Source: ChocPot-Mid sp043804925
Lineage (GTDB): Bacteria > Bacteroidota > Ignavibacteria > Kapaibacteriales > UBA2268
DNA: 64,000 nucleotides
Assembly: GCA_043804925.1 (NCBI GenBank)
Contig: JAZDIP010000069.1
Span: forward strand, 322,140 to 386,139
Direction of reading: 5' to 3'
Below, piece by piece: positions 1 through 8,658 of the stretch; position 1 is the stretch's first letter; every line of letters begins with the position of its first letter. The position numbers were made by a program, and so were the translations under genes. The notes below the pieces were generated by a model. It ran no database searches. It was not told the origin of the DNA and saw only the letters and a program-made list of their open reading frames with translations.

Positions 1-1773
1 ATTTGGCTGGTCGGAAGACGCACCGAAAAATTGTGAATTCTTCAGGATTTCAATATTCCCAAAAAATCTCGGGTCATGCTTGGGAATAAATGAATTAAAA
101 TATTCGACCTTCACTATGTTTAGTACATTTATAAATAAGTCACCTGTACCAAATGGGATGAAACAATATTCCGGATTTTGCATTAATATTTCATAACTCA
201 TCCAATCGTAGTAATTATCCTGATTTGGGTCTAAGGTTTCCCTATACGTAATATCAAAACCATTTTCATTATCGGTAAGCCCTTTGATTTCATCAGAAGT
301 TAAAAGCTTTTTAGATAAATCAGTCTCATAAAGTTCACAACCGATATCAATTATTGTTTGCTTGATACCACCGTTCAAATTTTTGTCAATTAATACCTTT
401 AATTTAACGGGAATTTCAAATAAATTCAGAAAATGTTGTATTGCAATTGCCGCACTACCGGATGAGATAATTGACATTTGTGGAAGATAATCCTTATATT
501 TTAATCCCTGAATAAGTGACTTATACTTAATAACGACTTCCCATGCCAGGCGGTCTTTGTGAGTACCGGTTGGATTGGAACTTTCATCTTTCAACCATAC
601 ATTTGAGTAACCCGGAACCTTTATTCGATATGTTTCCGAGGCGGGAAATTTTGGCTGATAATAAGGTAACGGCGGAAACTCAGGTTTTTCAGGGTCGTTC
701 ATAGATGGAATTTTTATACCTTTATATGTTTTCTCAAGTTCATAATTAATTTCCTTAACACTTGTTTTCTTTGGTAAAAGATTAATTAGCTCATCGGGAG
801 TCTTGATTTTTGCCAATAAAATTTTGAAAAGGATTTTATATTGGCTTGTTAAGATTAAATCTAAAACCCTGTTTAATTCAACTATAATTTCTTTGATTTC
901 CTTGAGTTCTTTACTTAATTTGAGGAATATTTCTTTGTCTTTTTTCTCGCCCAAAATTAATTTATGATTGGCTTCGAGCTTTTCGCTACGAAGTTTCCAG
1001 TATTTTAGTAATTCAGACCTTCCGAGAGAGTCGAAAATATTGAAATCACCTTCGTAAATATCATCTAAGAGGACATAAAATGTATGAGAAATATAATTGT
1101 CAAGGGAGGAATTTGTATATTCAATGAGTTCTTTAACACAGTTTTCATTTTGCAGGTAATCACGGCTAATGAGTGAAATGAGCAAAGTCTTGTCATCAAG
1201 CTTGCCGTAAACTTCAGAAAGCCGTCCTTTGCTGTATGTATGAGTATTCCTTGTGTCTCCTTCAACATTGAAGCTCATTTCATCTTTCAATTTTGAAATT
1301 ATTTTTTCGGCTTCGACCATATTGTTCATTGTCGAAGAAACAATAAATTTTAATTGATGTTCAGGAATTTTACTCAAAGTCAGGTCATAATTTGTTTTCT
1401 TCTCCCTTCTTAAGTAATCAAATCTCTTATAACCAAAAGCAAATAGATAGCATACTTCAATGTTATACTCCTGAAACCTTAAACTGTTTGCTTTTCTGTT
1501 TGTGTAAAGCAAATTCCTGAAGAATGTGTTACCGGGAAGAATGTCGTATTGAATTTGCTCGTTAATTCTTATTTCAACATTTTCACGTTCCTTAAAATCA
1601 TCGAGTTTGGCTTTCATTATTTCGCGAAGCTCTTCGTAATTTTCGAGATGTGAATTAAATTTTTTACTTCCCCCATCCATTTCGTATTGTTCTCTGATTT
1701 TAGCCCTCAAAGAATCGAGTTCGGGTTTATCAATTTTAATCCAGCCGCTTTTTAGCAATATTTCTTTTGTCAT
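1..1773 (-). CDS. TIR domain - fold-type II PLP enzyme fusion (partial, C-terminus outside window)
   Basis: An open frame of 591 codons runs from ATG at 1773 to the window edge with no stop. Residues about 138-260 look like a TIR domain: a strand LKFIVSS, then LLISLISRDYLQNENCVKEL, where Glu215 sits at the position of the NADase Glu of other TIR domains, then FYVLLDD and a Trp-containing helix. Residues 260-315 are charged and probably coiled coil. From about 370 it resembles threonine/cysteine synthase-type PLP enzymes: VWLKDESSNPTGTHKDR gives the Schiff-base lysine (Lys406), SSGSAA (437-442) stands where SSGN is usual, and PFGTGD (541-546) fits a phosphate-binding loop. The first 130 residues are unrecognised. 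It is divergent from the lipoprotein at 1926. TIR domains act as NAD-cleaving effectors or scaffolds; a defence or signalling role is inference. The PLP assignment is firmer than the TIR one. Confidence 0.82.
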   Translation of the reverse strand, partial: MTKEILLKSGWIKIDKPELDSLRAKIREQYEMDGGSKKFNSHLENYEELREIMKAKLDDFKERENVEIRINEQIQYDILPGNTFFRNLLYTNRKANSLRFQEYNIEVCYLFAFGYKRFDYLRREKKTNYDLTLSKIPEHQLKFIVSSTMNNMVEAEKIISKLKDEMSFNVEGDTRNTHTYSKGRLSEVYGKLDDKTLLISLISRDYLQNENCVKELIEYTNSSLDNYISHTFYVLLDDIYEGDFNIFDSLGRSELLKYWKLRSEKLEANHKLILGEKKDKEIFLKLSKELKEIKEIIVELNRVLDLILTSQYKILFKILLAKIKTPDELINLLPKKTSVKEINYELEKTYKGIKIPSMNDPEKPEFPPLPYYQPKFPASETYRIKVPGYSNVWLKDESSNPTGTHKDRLAWEVVIKYKSLIQGLKYKDYLPQMSIISSGSAAIAIQHFLNLFEIPVKLKVLIDKNLNGGIKQTIIDIGCELYETDLSKKLLTSDEIKGLTDNENGFDITYRETLDPNQDNYYDWMSYEILMQNPEYCFIPFGTGDLFINVLNIVKVEYFNSFIPKHDPRFFGNIEILKNSQFFGASSDQPN

Positions 1774-1925
1774 ATTAACACTTTTTTTCTTTTTTTCTAT
1801 GAATATATTTTCTAATTTAAGAAATCTCATTGAGATAATATTGCTTTTCATTATTTTGGGATATATTTTTTAAGTAAATAATGGATTGAATTACTATGAA
1901 TAGTATTGTAAAGGAAATTTTAAGT

Positions 1926-2381
1926 ATGAAAAGAAGGATTGTAACAAAATTAATTACTATTTCACTTGGATTTATTTTTGTGTTTTGTGCTACTTCAAAT
2001 AAGATTGATAAATCTGATACCAAACCGCCGGTGTCCGTTCAACCTGTTTTAAAGTATGAGCATATTGCGAAAGATAAATATTCTGGAGATTTAAAGTTTA
2101 TTCCTAATCCCGGAAACACTTATATGCTGTGCATAAATCATTTGAAACCTACAAATGAAAATCCTTTTCCAAGCTTTAGTTACTTTATTTACGATTTGGC
2201 AAAGGATGAGGTGATTTATGAAGACAGCGAGTCCAATGGTGATGTGAACTGGAAGAATAATGACCAATTAATGATTCATATTTTCCCCGGTCAAATAAAG
2301 ACAGAAGATGATAAACCCGTTGTATATATTTACGATATTAAAAAACAAAAGAAATTTATTGATGAAATAATAAAGGACTGA
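1926..2381 (+). CDS. small predicted lipoprotein, unknown function
   Basis: This encodes 151 residues beginning MKRRIVTKLITISLGFIFVFCATS. The hydrophobic stretch followed by Cys fits a lipoprotein signal, although the lipobox (FVFC) is weak. I chose ATG 1926 rather than 1896 because AAGGAA lies about 10 bases upstream and the signal then starts at the N-terminus. The mature part has a beta-rich pattern like one or two propeller blades (SYFIYDLAKDEVIYE, VVYIYDIKKQKKF), reminiscent of TolB/WD-type repeats, but I do not recognise a family. It ends 5 bases before the BNR protein and is probably its operon partner, perhaps surface-attached. Function unknown. Confidence 0.7.
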   Translation: MKRRIVTKLITISLGFIFVFCATSNKIDKSDTKPPVSVQPVLKYEHIAKDKYSGDLKFIPNPGNTYMLCINHLKPTNENPFPSFSYFIYDLAKDEVIYEDSESNGDVNWKNNDQLMIHIFPGQIKTEDDKPVVYIYDIKKQKKFIDEIIKD

Positions 2382-2386
2382 CTCCA

Positions 2387-5300
2387 ATGAAACCAAAGAA
2401 GAACTTTGCTATTATTTTTACTACTTTAATTTGTTGTTACTTCGGATTTCAATTCTTTCAACACAATGAAAGTTTGAAAGTTTCAAATTTTGAAAGTTCC
2501 ACAATTCAAAAATTTGAGCATTTAAAAGTCAAAAAATTTGAAAATTCCGAAGTTCATAAAATTTGTAAAGCTCATAAGATTAATCCTTGTACAAAAGCGA
2601 ACGTAAAAGCTAATGAATCCTTACTTTTTAAATATGAAACTAAAGAATATGAGAAGCCACAGAAGTTCGATGTACCATATTTATTTGCTGAGTTGCATAC
2701 AATGATAAGAACACGTGAAGGTGAAGAAATGCCTTCATATAAGCCAAATCAAAGACATATTGAATATGTAAAAGCGGTGAACAATTCCGATAAAAAATTC
2801 AGGGAGAAGCCACAGGCACAATTGAATTGGATCGAAAGAGGTCCCGGAAATGTTGGCGGGAGAACCAGAGCGTTTATAGTTGACCCGACAGATACATCTC
2901 ATCAAACCTGGTTTGCCGGTTCGGTAGCAGGTGGTATATGGAAAACTACGGATAAAGGTCAGAACTGGAGGAACCTGACTCCTTTTCTTCCAAATCTTGC
3001 AACAACTACATTAGCTTATTCAGGAGCCAATCCAGATATAATTTATGCAGGAACCGGTGAAGGATTTATGAATCTCGATGCAGTGAACGGGGATGGAATC
3101 TTCAAATCAACAGACCATGGTGAAACATGGACTCAAATACCATCGTCCGCCCGATTCAAATCAATTAACAGGATAATTGTTGACCCGGCAAACCCAAATA
3201 TGGTGCTTTGCTGTGCCAATGATATGAACGTATCAGGTAATCAGGCACAAAGGTATTTTCAACCCAGAAATTCTACAATTGAAAAATCCACTAATGGCGG
3301 AGTAACATGGCGAACAGTTTATGAAGCAGGAGAATACAGAGTACAGCAAATAATTGCAGACCCAAATAATTTTAATATACAATATGCTTCGATTAATGGC
3401 ATTGGTATTATAAAATCAACAAATGCAGGCAGTACATGGTTTGAATCATCCGACGGTCTGGGATTATGCCAGAGAATTGAAATGGCAATTTCTCCAAGCA
3501 ATACAAATAAGCTTTATTTGAGTGTTGAAAACGGGAGTACATCCGATTTTTATATGACCGAAAATGCAGGAGCGTTATGGTATCTTGTCAATGACATCAA
3601 GAAGAACAATTCATGGCTTAGTTCTCAGGGATGGTATGACAACTGTATTGCAGTGCATCCTTTTAATGAAAACATCATTTTTGTAGGAGGAGTTAATATT
3701 TTCAAGATTGAGATGCAGTCTGGACAGGATTCGGTTTTTAAAATTACGGATATCGAGAAGAACAATATTGATTCTTACATGACTTTTTATGACAGCGGTT
3801 TACCTTACGAGAACGGAGGTATTGGGAGAGGAGAGGATTTTTGGGATGAGGAGTTGTTGGGAGATGATGAATACACGACAGTCGAAATCCGTTTAGGACA
3901 AGGAAGAAGCCAGAAAGCCCATAGATTTATAATGCAAGGAGATGAATATATTTACAAAGATTATGTAAACGTTCCTTTTGAAGTGCAGGACTTGAAAAAT
4001 CTGAAGCAGATAGGTGTTTCTTTTGTTGACAGGAATAATAACAGTAAATTTGATTTGTTAGAAAGTGATGAGCCGGAATTTATTATTACTCACGCCGTAA
4101 ATTATTCAAATCAGGCAAATAATAATATTAAGTCAAGTATAAAATATAAGCCATCTTTTATTATTACGCCTTTACTTAAAGAAGGAGCAATCTGGGATGC
4201 TTTGAATATTCCTTCATCAAAACTGAAGATTTATTGGGATGCAGTTTATACAAAGAAGCGGAAAACTACTGCGGTAACTGATGGATACGGGCAGTTTGGT
4301 AACCCAAATAATAATAGCATTGTGCATGTAGACCAGCATAATATCACGATGATACCAATTGACGAGCAAAAAAGTGAATACTGGATATTGATAGGAAATG
4401 ACGGTGGAGTGGCTTATTCTACTAATGGAGGTACAAATTGGACAGAGACAGACCACAACGGATATAATACATCACAATTTTATGGGTGCGATAAGAAGCC
4501 GGGAGCTAATGAGTATATAGGTGGAACACAGGATAACGGGACTTATATCAGCAATATGGGTGAAAATGCGAATTGGGGAACGAAGTACAGGATGGTAATC
4601 GGCGGTGATGGATTTGAAGCTGTATGGAACTATAAGGACAGTATGAAGTTGCTTGGCTCGAGCCAGTTCAATACGCTACGTAAGTCAACTGATGGAGGAG
4701 AAACCTGGTTTGGTGTTGGATGGGAAATAACAGACGGATATGGAACAGGAGGACCATTCGTAACGAAGCTGGCAAAATCCTTATATGATGCTGATTTGGT
4801 TTTTGCTGTGGGTAAATCGGGAGTTTGGAGAAGTGAAAATTTTGGTTCCTCATGGCAATTACTTGCAATACCGGATTCCCTTTGGAGAAGCGGAGGATAT
4901 TATAGTAATGCCCAGGTTGAAATATCAGTAGCAAATCCCCAGATAGTATGGGCAGCTGTAAATATGTCTGAAAAGGGCAGGATACAATTGTCAACAGATG
5001 GAGGATTATCGTTTAATCCGGTGAATAATTATGAACTTGTCCCTATGGGAAGATTGACAGGCTTGGAGTCACATCCAATAGATGAGAATACTGCTTATAG
5101 CTTGTTTTCGTTTGCTAATGCTCCCAAAATATTAAAAACGACAGATAAAGGTGAAAGTTGGTTTGATATATCCGGATTTGATGATGATTCTGTCAGCAAG
5201 AACGGATTTCCGGATGTAGCTGTTTATTGTTTACAAGTTATGCCATTCGATACAAATATTATTTGGGTAGGAACTGAAATCGGTTTATTCGAGTCAACGG

Positions 5301-6571
5301 ATAATGCGGTTAGTTGGCATTATGCGGATAATGGATTGCCACCCGTAGCAATATGGCAGATGAAAATTGTTGATGACCAGGTTGTAGTGGCTACTCATGG
5401 AAGGGGGATATGGTCAGTTACTCTTCCTCAATTAAAGGATTACGAACCACCGAATATTACTTTAGCACCGAATATTCAAGGTATGGGGCAATCTCCGACA
5501 GGTAAGCTCGCTATTAAAACAAATCTACGTTCGGTTTATGACTCAACATCAGTATTTGTTAAAAGTAGTAATTCAATAGATTTTGTAAAATCTTACACGC
5601 TGTATGGGAATGAAATAGCTGAAACTAAAATAAAGGTAGATGAGCCCGTTGATTCTGAGGAAGTTGTAAATACTTACATTATATCATACAAAAATGGCAG
5701 GGAATATAAGACAGGAGTTTTTTCAACAGTTCTTTATCCTCTCGGTGAAGAACAGGTAACCTATTATAATGATTTTGAAGAGTCAAAGCAGGGTTTTGGA
5801 GGTAATGGTTTTTCTGTTGATACTATTCCGAAATTTATAGGTTCGGCACTGCAAACACGGCATAAATACCAGAATAACTCAGCATACCAAAACATCTTAT
5901 TGACACCAATTGTGGTTGCAGATTCTTTAGCAATGTTTAATTATGAAGATATTGCGATAGTGGAACCGGGAGAAGAAGGTTCGGAATGGGGACAGGGTGA
6001 ATTTTATGATTACGTAGTAGTAGAAGCAACAAGAGATGGTTTCGATTGGTTCGCTTTGGGAAGGGGTTATGATGCAAAATTTGATTCATTGTGGTTAGCT
6101 GTATATAATGGGGACACAGCATTGACACAAGATATGTACCGCAAACACGAAGTAGATTTATTGGACTATTTTGATAAAAGGGATACAATACTTATAAGAT
6201 TTAGATTGTATGCGGACCAGGGTGCAAACGGTTGGGGCTGGACTATTGATAATATTGATATACAGCCAAACGGGTATCTTGATGTTAAGGATAGTTATAA
6301 ACAAAATGATATATTCAGAATTAACAAGATATATCCAAATCCTGCTACAAGGAACGTTAATATTGATATATCATTGAATACAGGAACTGATTTGGAAATT
6401 GTAGCTTATGATATAAAAGGTAAACTACTTTCTAACGTATTTAATTATTCTCTACAGGAAGGAGAACATTTGATTTCCTTTGATACGAAAAATATTGGAA
6501 CAGGAACAGTTTTTTTGAAGTTTAAGTCAAAAGATAGGACGGAATTTAGAAAAATAGTGATTATGAAATAG
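2387..6571 (+). CDS. T9SS-sorted BNR/sortilin-type beta-propeller protein
   Basis: This 1394-residue exported protein has a hydrophobic N-terminal signal (residues 8-25) and about eleven BNR/Asp-box repeats with the pattern S-T-D-x-G-x-x-W, for example IFKSTDHGETW, IEKSTNGGVTW, VAYSTNGGTNW and LRKSTDGGETW. The repeats span roughly residues 170-1000 and should fold as one or two sortilin/VPS10-like or sialidase-like propellers. No sialidase catalytic set was recognised. A jelly-roll-like stretch follows (about 1120-1300), then a T9SS type A sorting domain from IYPNPATRN to the end, which directs secretion and surface attachment. Residues 28-60, just after the signal, are low complexity and repeat-derived. 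The gene follows a lipoprotein and precedes two more T9SS cargo genes in one direction. Likely role: extracellular binding or degradation; substrate unknown. Confidence 0.85.
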   Translation: MKPKKNFAIIFTTLICCYFGFQFFQHNESLKVSNFESSTIQKFEHLKVKKFENSEVHKICKAHKINPCTKANVKANESLLFKYETKEYEKPQKFDVPYLFAELHTMIRTREGEEMPSYKPNQRHIEYVKAVNNSDKKFREKPQAQLNWIERGPGNVGGRTRAFIVDPTDTSHQTWFAGSVAGGIWKTTDKGQNWRNLTPFLPNLATTTLAYSGANPDIIYAGTGEGFMNLDAVNGDGIFKSTDHGETWTQIPSSARFKSINRIIVDPANPNMVLCCANDMNVSGNQAQRYFQPRNSTIEKSTNGGVTWRTVYEAGEYRVQQIIADPNNFNIQYASINGIGIIKSTNAGSTWFESSDGLGLCQRIEMAISPSNTNKLYLSVENGSTSDFYMTENAGALWYLVNDIKKNNSWLSSQGWYDNCIAVHPFNENIIFVGGVNIFKIEMQSGQDSVFKITDIEKNNIDSYMTFYDSGLPYENGGIGRGEDFWDEELLGDDEYTTVEIRLGQGRSQKAHRFIMQGDEYIYKDYVNVPFEVQDLKNLKQIGVSFVDRNNNSKFDLLESDEPEFIITHAVNYSNQANNNIKSSIKYKPSFIITPLLKEGAIWDALNIPSSKLKIYWDAVYTKKRKTTAVTDGYGQFGNPNNNSIVHVDQHNITMIPIDEQKSEYWILIGNDGGVAYSTNGGTNWTETDHNGYNTSQFYGCDKKPGANEYIGGTQDNGTYISNMGENANWGTKYRMVIGGDGFEAVWNYKDSMKLLGSSQFNTLRKSTDGGETWFGVGWEITDGYGTGGPFVTKLAKSLYDADLVFAVGKSGVWRSENFGSSWQLLAIPDSLWRSGGYYSNAQVEISVANPQIVWAAVNMSEKGRIQLSTDGGLSFNPVNNYELVPMGRLTGLESHPIDENTAYSLFSFANAPKILKTTDKGESWFDISGFDDDSVSKNGFPDVAVYCLQVMPFDTNIIWVGTEIGLFESTDNAVSWHYADNGLPPVAIWQMKIVDDQVVVATHGRGIWSVTLPQLKDYEPPNITLAPNIQGMGQSPTGKLAIKTNLRSVYDSTSVFVKSSNSIDFVKSYTLYGNEIAETKIKVDEPVDSEEVVNTYIISYKNGREYKTGVFSTVLYPLGEEQVTYYNDFEESKQGFGGNGFSVDTIPKFIGSALQTRHKYQNNSAYQNILLTPIVVADSLAMFNYEDIAIVEPGEEGSEWGQGEFYDYVVVEATRDGFDWFALGRGYDAKFDSLWLAVYNGDTALTQDMYRKHEVDLLDYFDKRDTILIRFRLYADQGANGWGWTIDNIDIQPNGYLDVKDSYKQNDIFRINKIYPNPATRNVNIDISLNTGTDLEIVAYDIKGKLLSNVFNYSLQEGEHLISFDTKNIGTGTVFLKFKSKDRTEFRKIVIMK
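2467..2590 (+). repeat. low-complexity gaaagttt/aaaatttga repeat inside the BNR gene
   Basis: Variants of GAAAGTTTGAAAGTTTCAAA, TTTGAAAGTT and AAAAATTTGAAAATT are strung together in frame and encode residues about 28-60 of the T9SS protein. The composition differs from the rest of the gene, and the segment lies between signal peptide and first domain, where an insertion would be tolerated. Confidence 0.5.
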
Positions 6572-6639
6572 CAGGAATTTAATGTAAAATGTTGAATGAA
6601 AAATATAGAAAGAAGTTGTAATAAAATTGGAGTTTTGAA

Positions 6640-8658
6640 ATGAAAAATGGTTTATTATTTGTTTTGTTTATCATTTATTCGACGGGACTATATTCTCAGG
6701 TAACATCTCCTGAAAGTATAATATGGAATGAATTGACCGGGAACTATATAATTTCGGATGTATCAACAGGTAAACTTGTGAGCATGGAAAAGGATGGGTA
6801 TTTTAGCGATTTCACTACCGGATTAAGCCAGCCAAAGGGTTTGTACTTTGATGGATTTTCAATATGGGTAACAGATTTGAGGGAAATAGTGGAAATTGAT
6901 GCTGAAACGGGTGTAATTATAGAAAAGCATACAATAGCGGGAGCAGGTTCATTGAATGATATTGTTGGCGATGATATGGGGTATTTGTATATAAGCGATA
7001 TGCAAAACAACAGAATATACAGGTATGATGTGTTTACCGGAACTGCAATTGTGTTTTCCAATGGATTGCTCCCGAGTCCAAATGGGATTTATTATGACAT
7101 ACTTGGAGGACTTATTGTAGTTTCTTTTGGACAAGGGGGGGGGATATATTCAGTGGATGCCGAAGAAGGTAATGTAGAATTATTAGTGCAAACAGGTTTG
7201 GGACAACTCGACGGAATTGCGTATGATATAAAAAGGGACAGATATTATATATCTTCATGGGCAACAAATTCGGTTTACATTTTTGACGCATCGTTTGAGG
7301 AAACTCCACAGTTATTAAGAAGCGGACTTAACGGTCCGGCTGATATATTCTTTGATGAGGAAAGCGATACATTAATCGTACCGGTTATGAATGCCGGGCA
7401 AATTGTATTTATTGGATTCGAAACCGAGAAAATTACAATATCCGGAAAGGATAGTGTCTGCGAAAATTCAACAGAAATTTACAGGACAGAGAGTTCGGGA
7501 AGTAAAACCAATAGCTGGACTGTTTCAGGTGGGGAAATTCAGGGAAGTGCGGAAATTGACAGTATCGAAGTTGTCTGGGGAATGAGCGGGATTGGGACAG
7601 TGAAGATTGTACAATCGGATACTGAAACTTTAACAAAGGATTCTGCGGAGATAAGTGTTAATATATTTGCGTTACCTGATGTTAATATTCTCGGGAGCAA
7701 AGTTGTTTGTGAAAATAACATCGAGAAATACTATGCTTCATTACAATCCGGAGTTACCAATAAATGGACAGTAGAGAAGGGAGAATTAATTGGTGAAGAT
7801 ACCAGCGATACCATTACTGTAAACTGGGAAACAATCCCCGAAGAAGAGGATTCCTCGACAGTATCAGGATTCGTAACATTGACCCGGACTAATAATATTA
7901 CCGGATGTTCAAATACAAGTTTTGAGAAAGTAGGTATATCGAAAAAGCCGAATTCATATTTTACGGGCAGTAACAAAACCTGTGTACTAAATACGAATTA
8001 TTATTACACAAGGTATGAAGAAAATACTGAATGCTATTGGATGATCGAAGGAGGTACATTAATTGGAAATAATAATGACACAATGGCAGTTATCAACTGG
8101 GAGGAAGAAGGAGAAGCCAAATTATCCCTTATTAAAAATAATATTTTTGGGTGTAGCGACACTACTTCCATTGATATATTGGTCCATCCAAGTCCGAAAC
8201 CTGTAATCACAGAAAACAACGGAACTTTATATTCTACGAAGGCAGTTGATTATCAATGGTATCTTAATGATATTGCAATACAGGATGCTATTGAACAGAG
8301 TTATACACCGGAACAAACCGGTAATTATAAAGTTTGGATTACTGATGAAAACGGATGTATTGGGACTTCAGATGAATATTATTATGAAATGACTGATGTT
8401 AATGATGATTTATGGAGTATTAAAGATATTTATCTGTATCCAGTACCTGTGAAGAATATATTGTTTATATCAGGAAATTACGATTTTGTTTCTGAGATAA
8501 AAATATATAACTTACTTGGGAAAATAATTTATAATAAAAACTTAAAGATTGATGATATTAAGAGTGGAATAAATTTAAACTGTTTGCCCAGCGGGATTTA
8601 TTTTATGTTAGTCAAAACTGATAATCAACTCAAATCATTAAGATTAATTAAAGAATGA
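6640..8658 (+). CDS. T9SS-sorted NHL/SMP-30-like propeller with Ig-like repeats
   Basis: This encodes 672 residues with a signal peptide (1-19, ending YSQ). Residues about 20-270 form six blades of the NHL/SMP-30 type, with recurring phrases such as SIWVTDLREIVEID, YLYISDMQNNRIYRYD and DGIAYDIKRDRYYISSW. Three Ig-like/PKD-like modules follow, each opening with a Cys-containing strand (CENSTEIYRT, CENNIEKYYA, CVLNTNYYYT) and carrying a WTV.GGE-type core. The C-terminal 75 residues (YLYPVPVKNILFISG onward) are a T9SS sorting domain. GGAG lies about 10 bases before the ATG. The stop overlaps the start of the GH31 gene, so the two are probably translationally coupled. The propeller could bind or hydrolyse a carbohydrate or lactone; this is inference. 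Confidence 0.8.
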   Translation: MKNGLLFVLFIIYSTGLYSQVTSPESIIWNELTGNYIISDVSTGKLVSMEKDGYFSDFTTGLSQPKGLYFDGFSIWVTDLREIVEIDAETGVIIEKHTIAGAGSLNDIVGDDMGYLYISDMQNNRIYRYDVFTGTAIVFSNGLLPSPNGIYYDILGGLIVVSFGQGGGIYSVDAEEGNVELLVQTGLGQLDGIAYDIKRDRYYISSWATNSVYIFDASFEETPQLLRSGLNGPADIFFDEESDTLIVPVMNAGQIVFIGFETEKITISGKDSVCENSTEIYRTESSGSKTNSWTVSGGEIQGSAEIDSIEVVWGMSGIGTVKIVQSDTETLTKDSAEISVNIFALPDVNILGSKVVCENNIEKYYASLQSGVTNKWTVEKGELIGEDTSDTITVNWETIPEEEDSSTVSGFVTLTRTNNITGCSNTSFEKVGISKKPNSYFTGSNKTCVLNTNYYYTRYEENTECYWMIEGGTLIGNNNDTMAVINWEEEGEAKLSLIKNNIFGCSDTTSIDILVHPSPKPVITENNGTLYSTKAVDYQWYLNDIAIQDAIEQSYTPEQTGNYKVWITDENGCIGTSDEYYYEMTDVNDDLWSIKDIYLYPVPVKNILFISGNYDFVSEIKIYNLLGKIIYNKNLKIDDIKSGINLNCLPSGIYFMLVKTDNQLKSLRLIKE

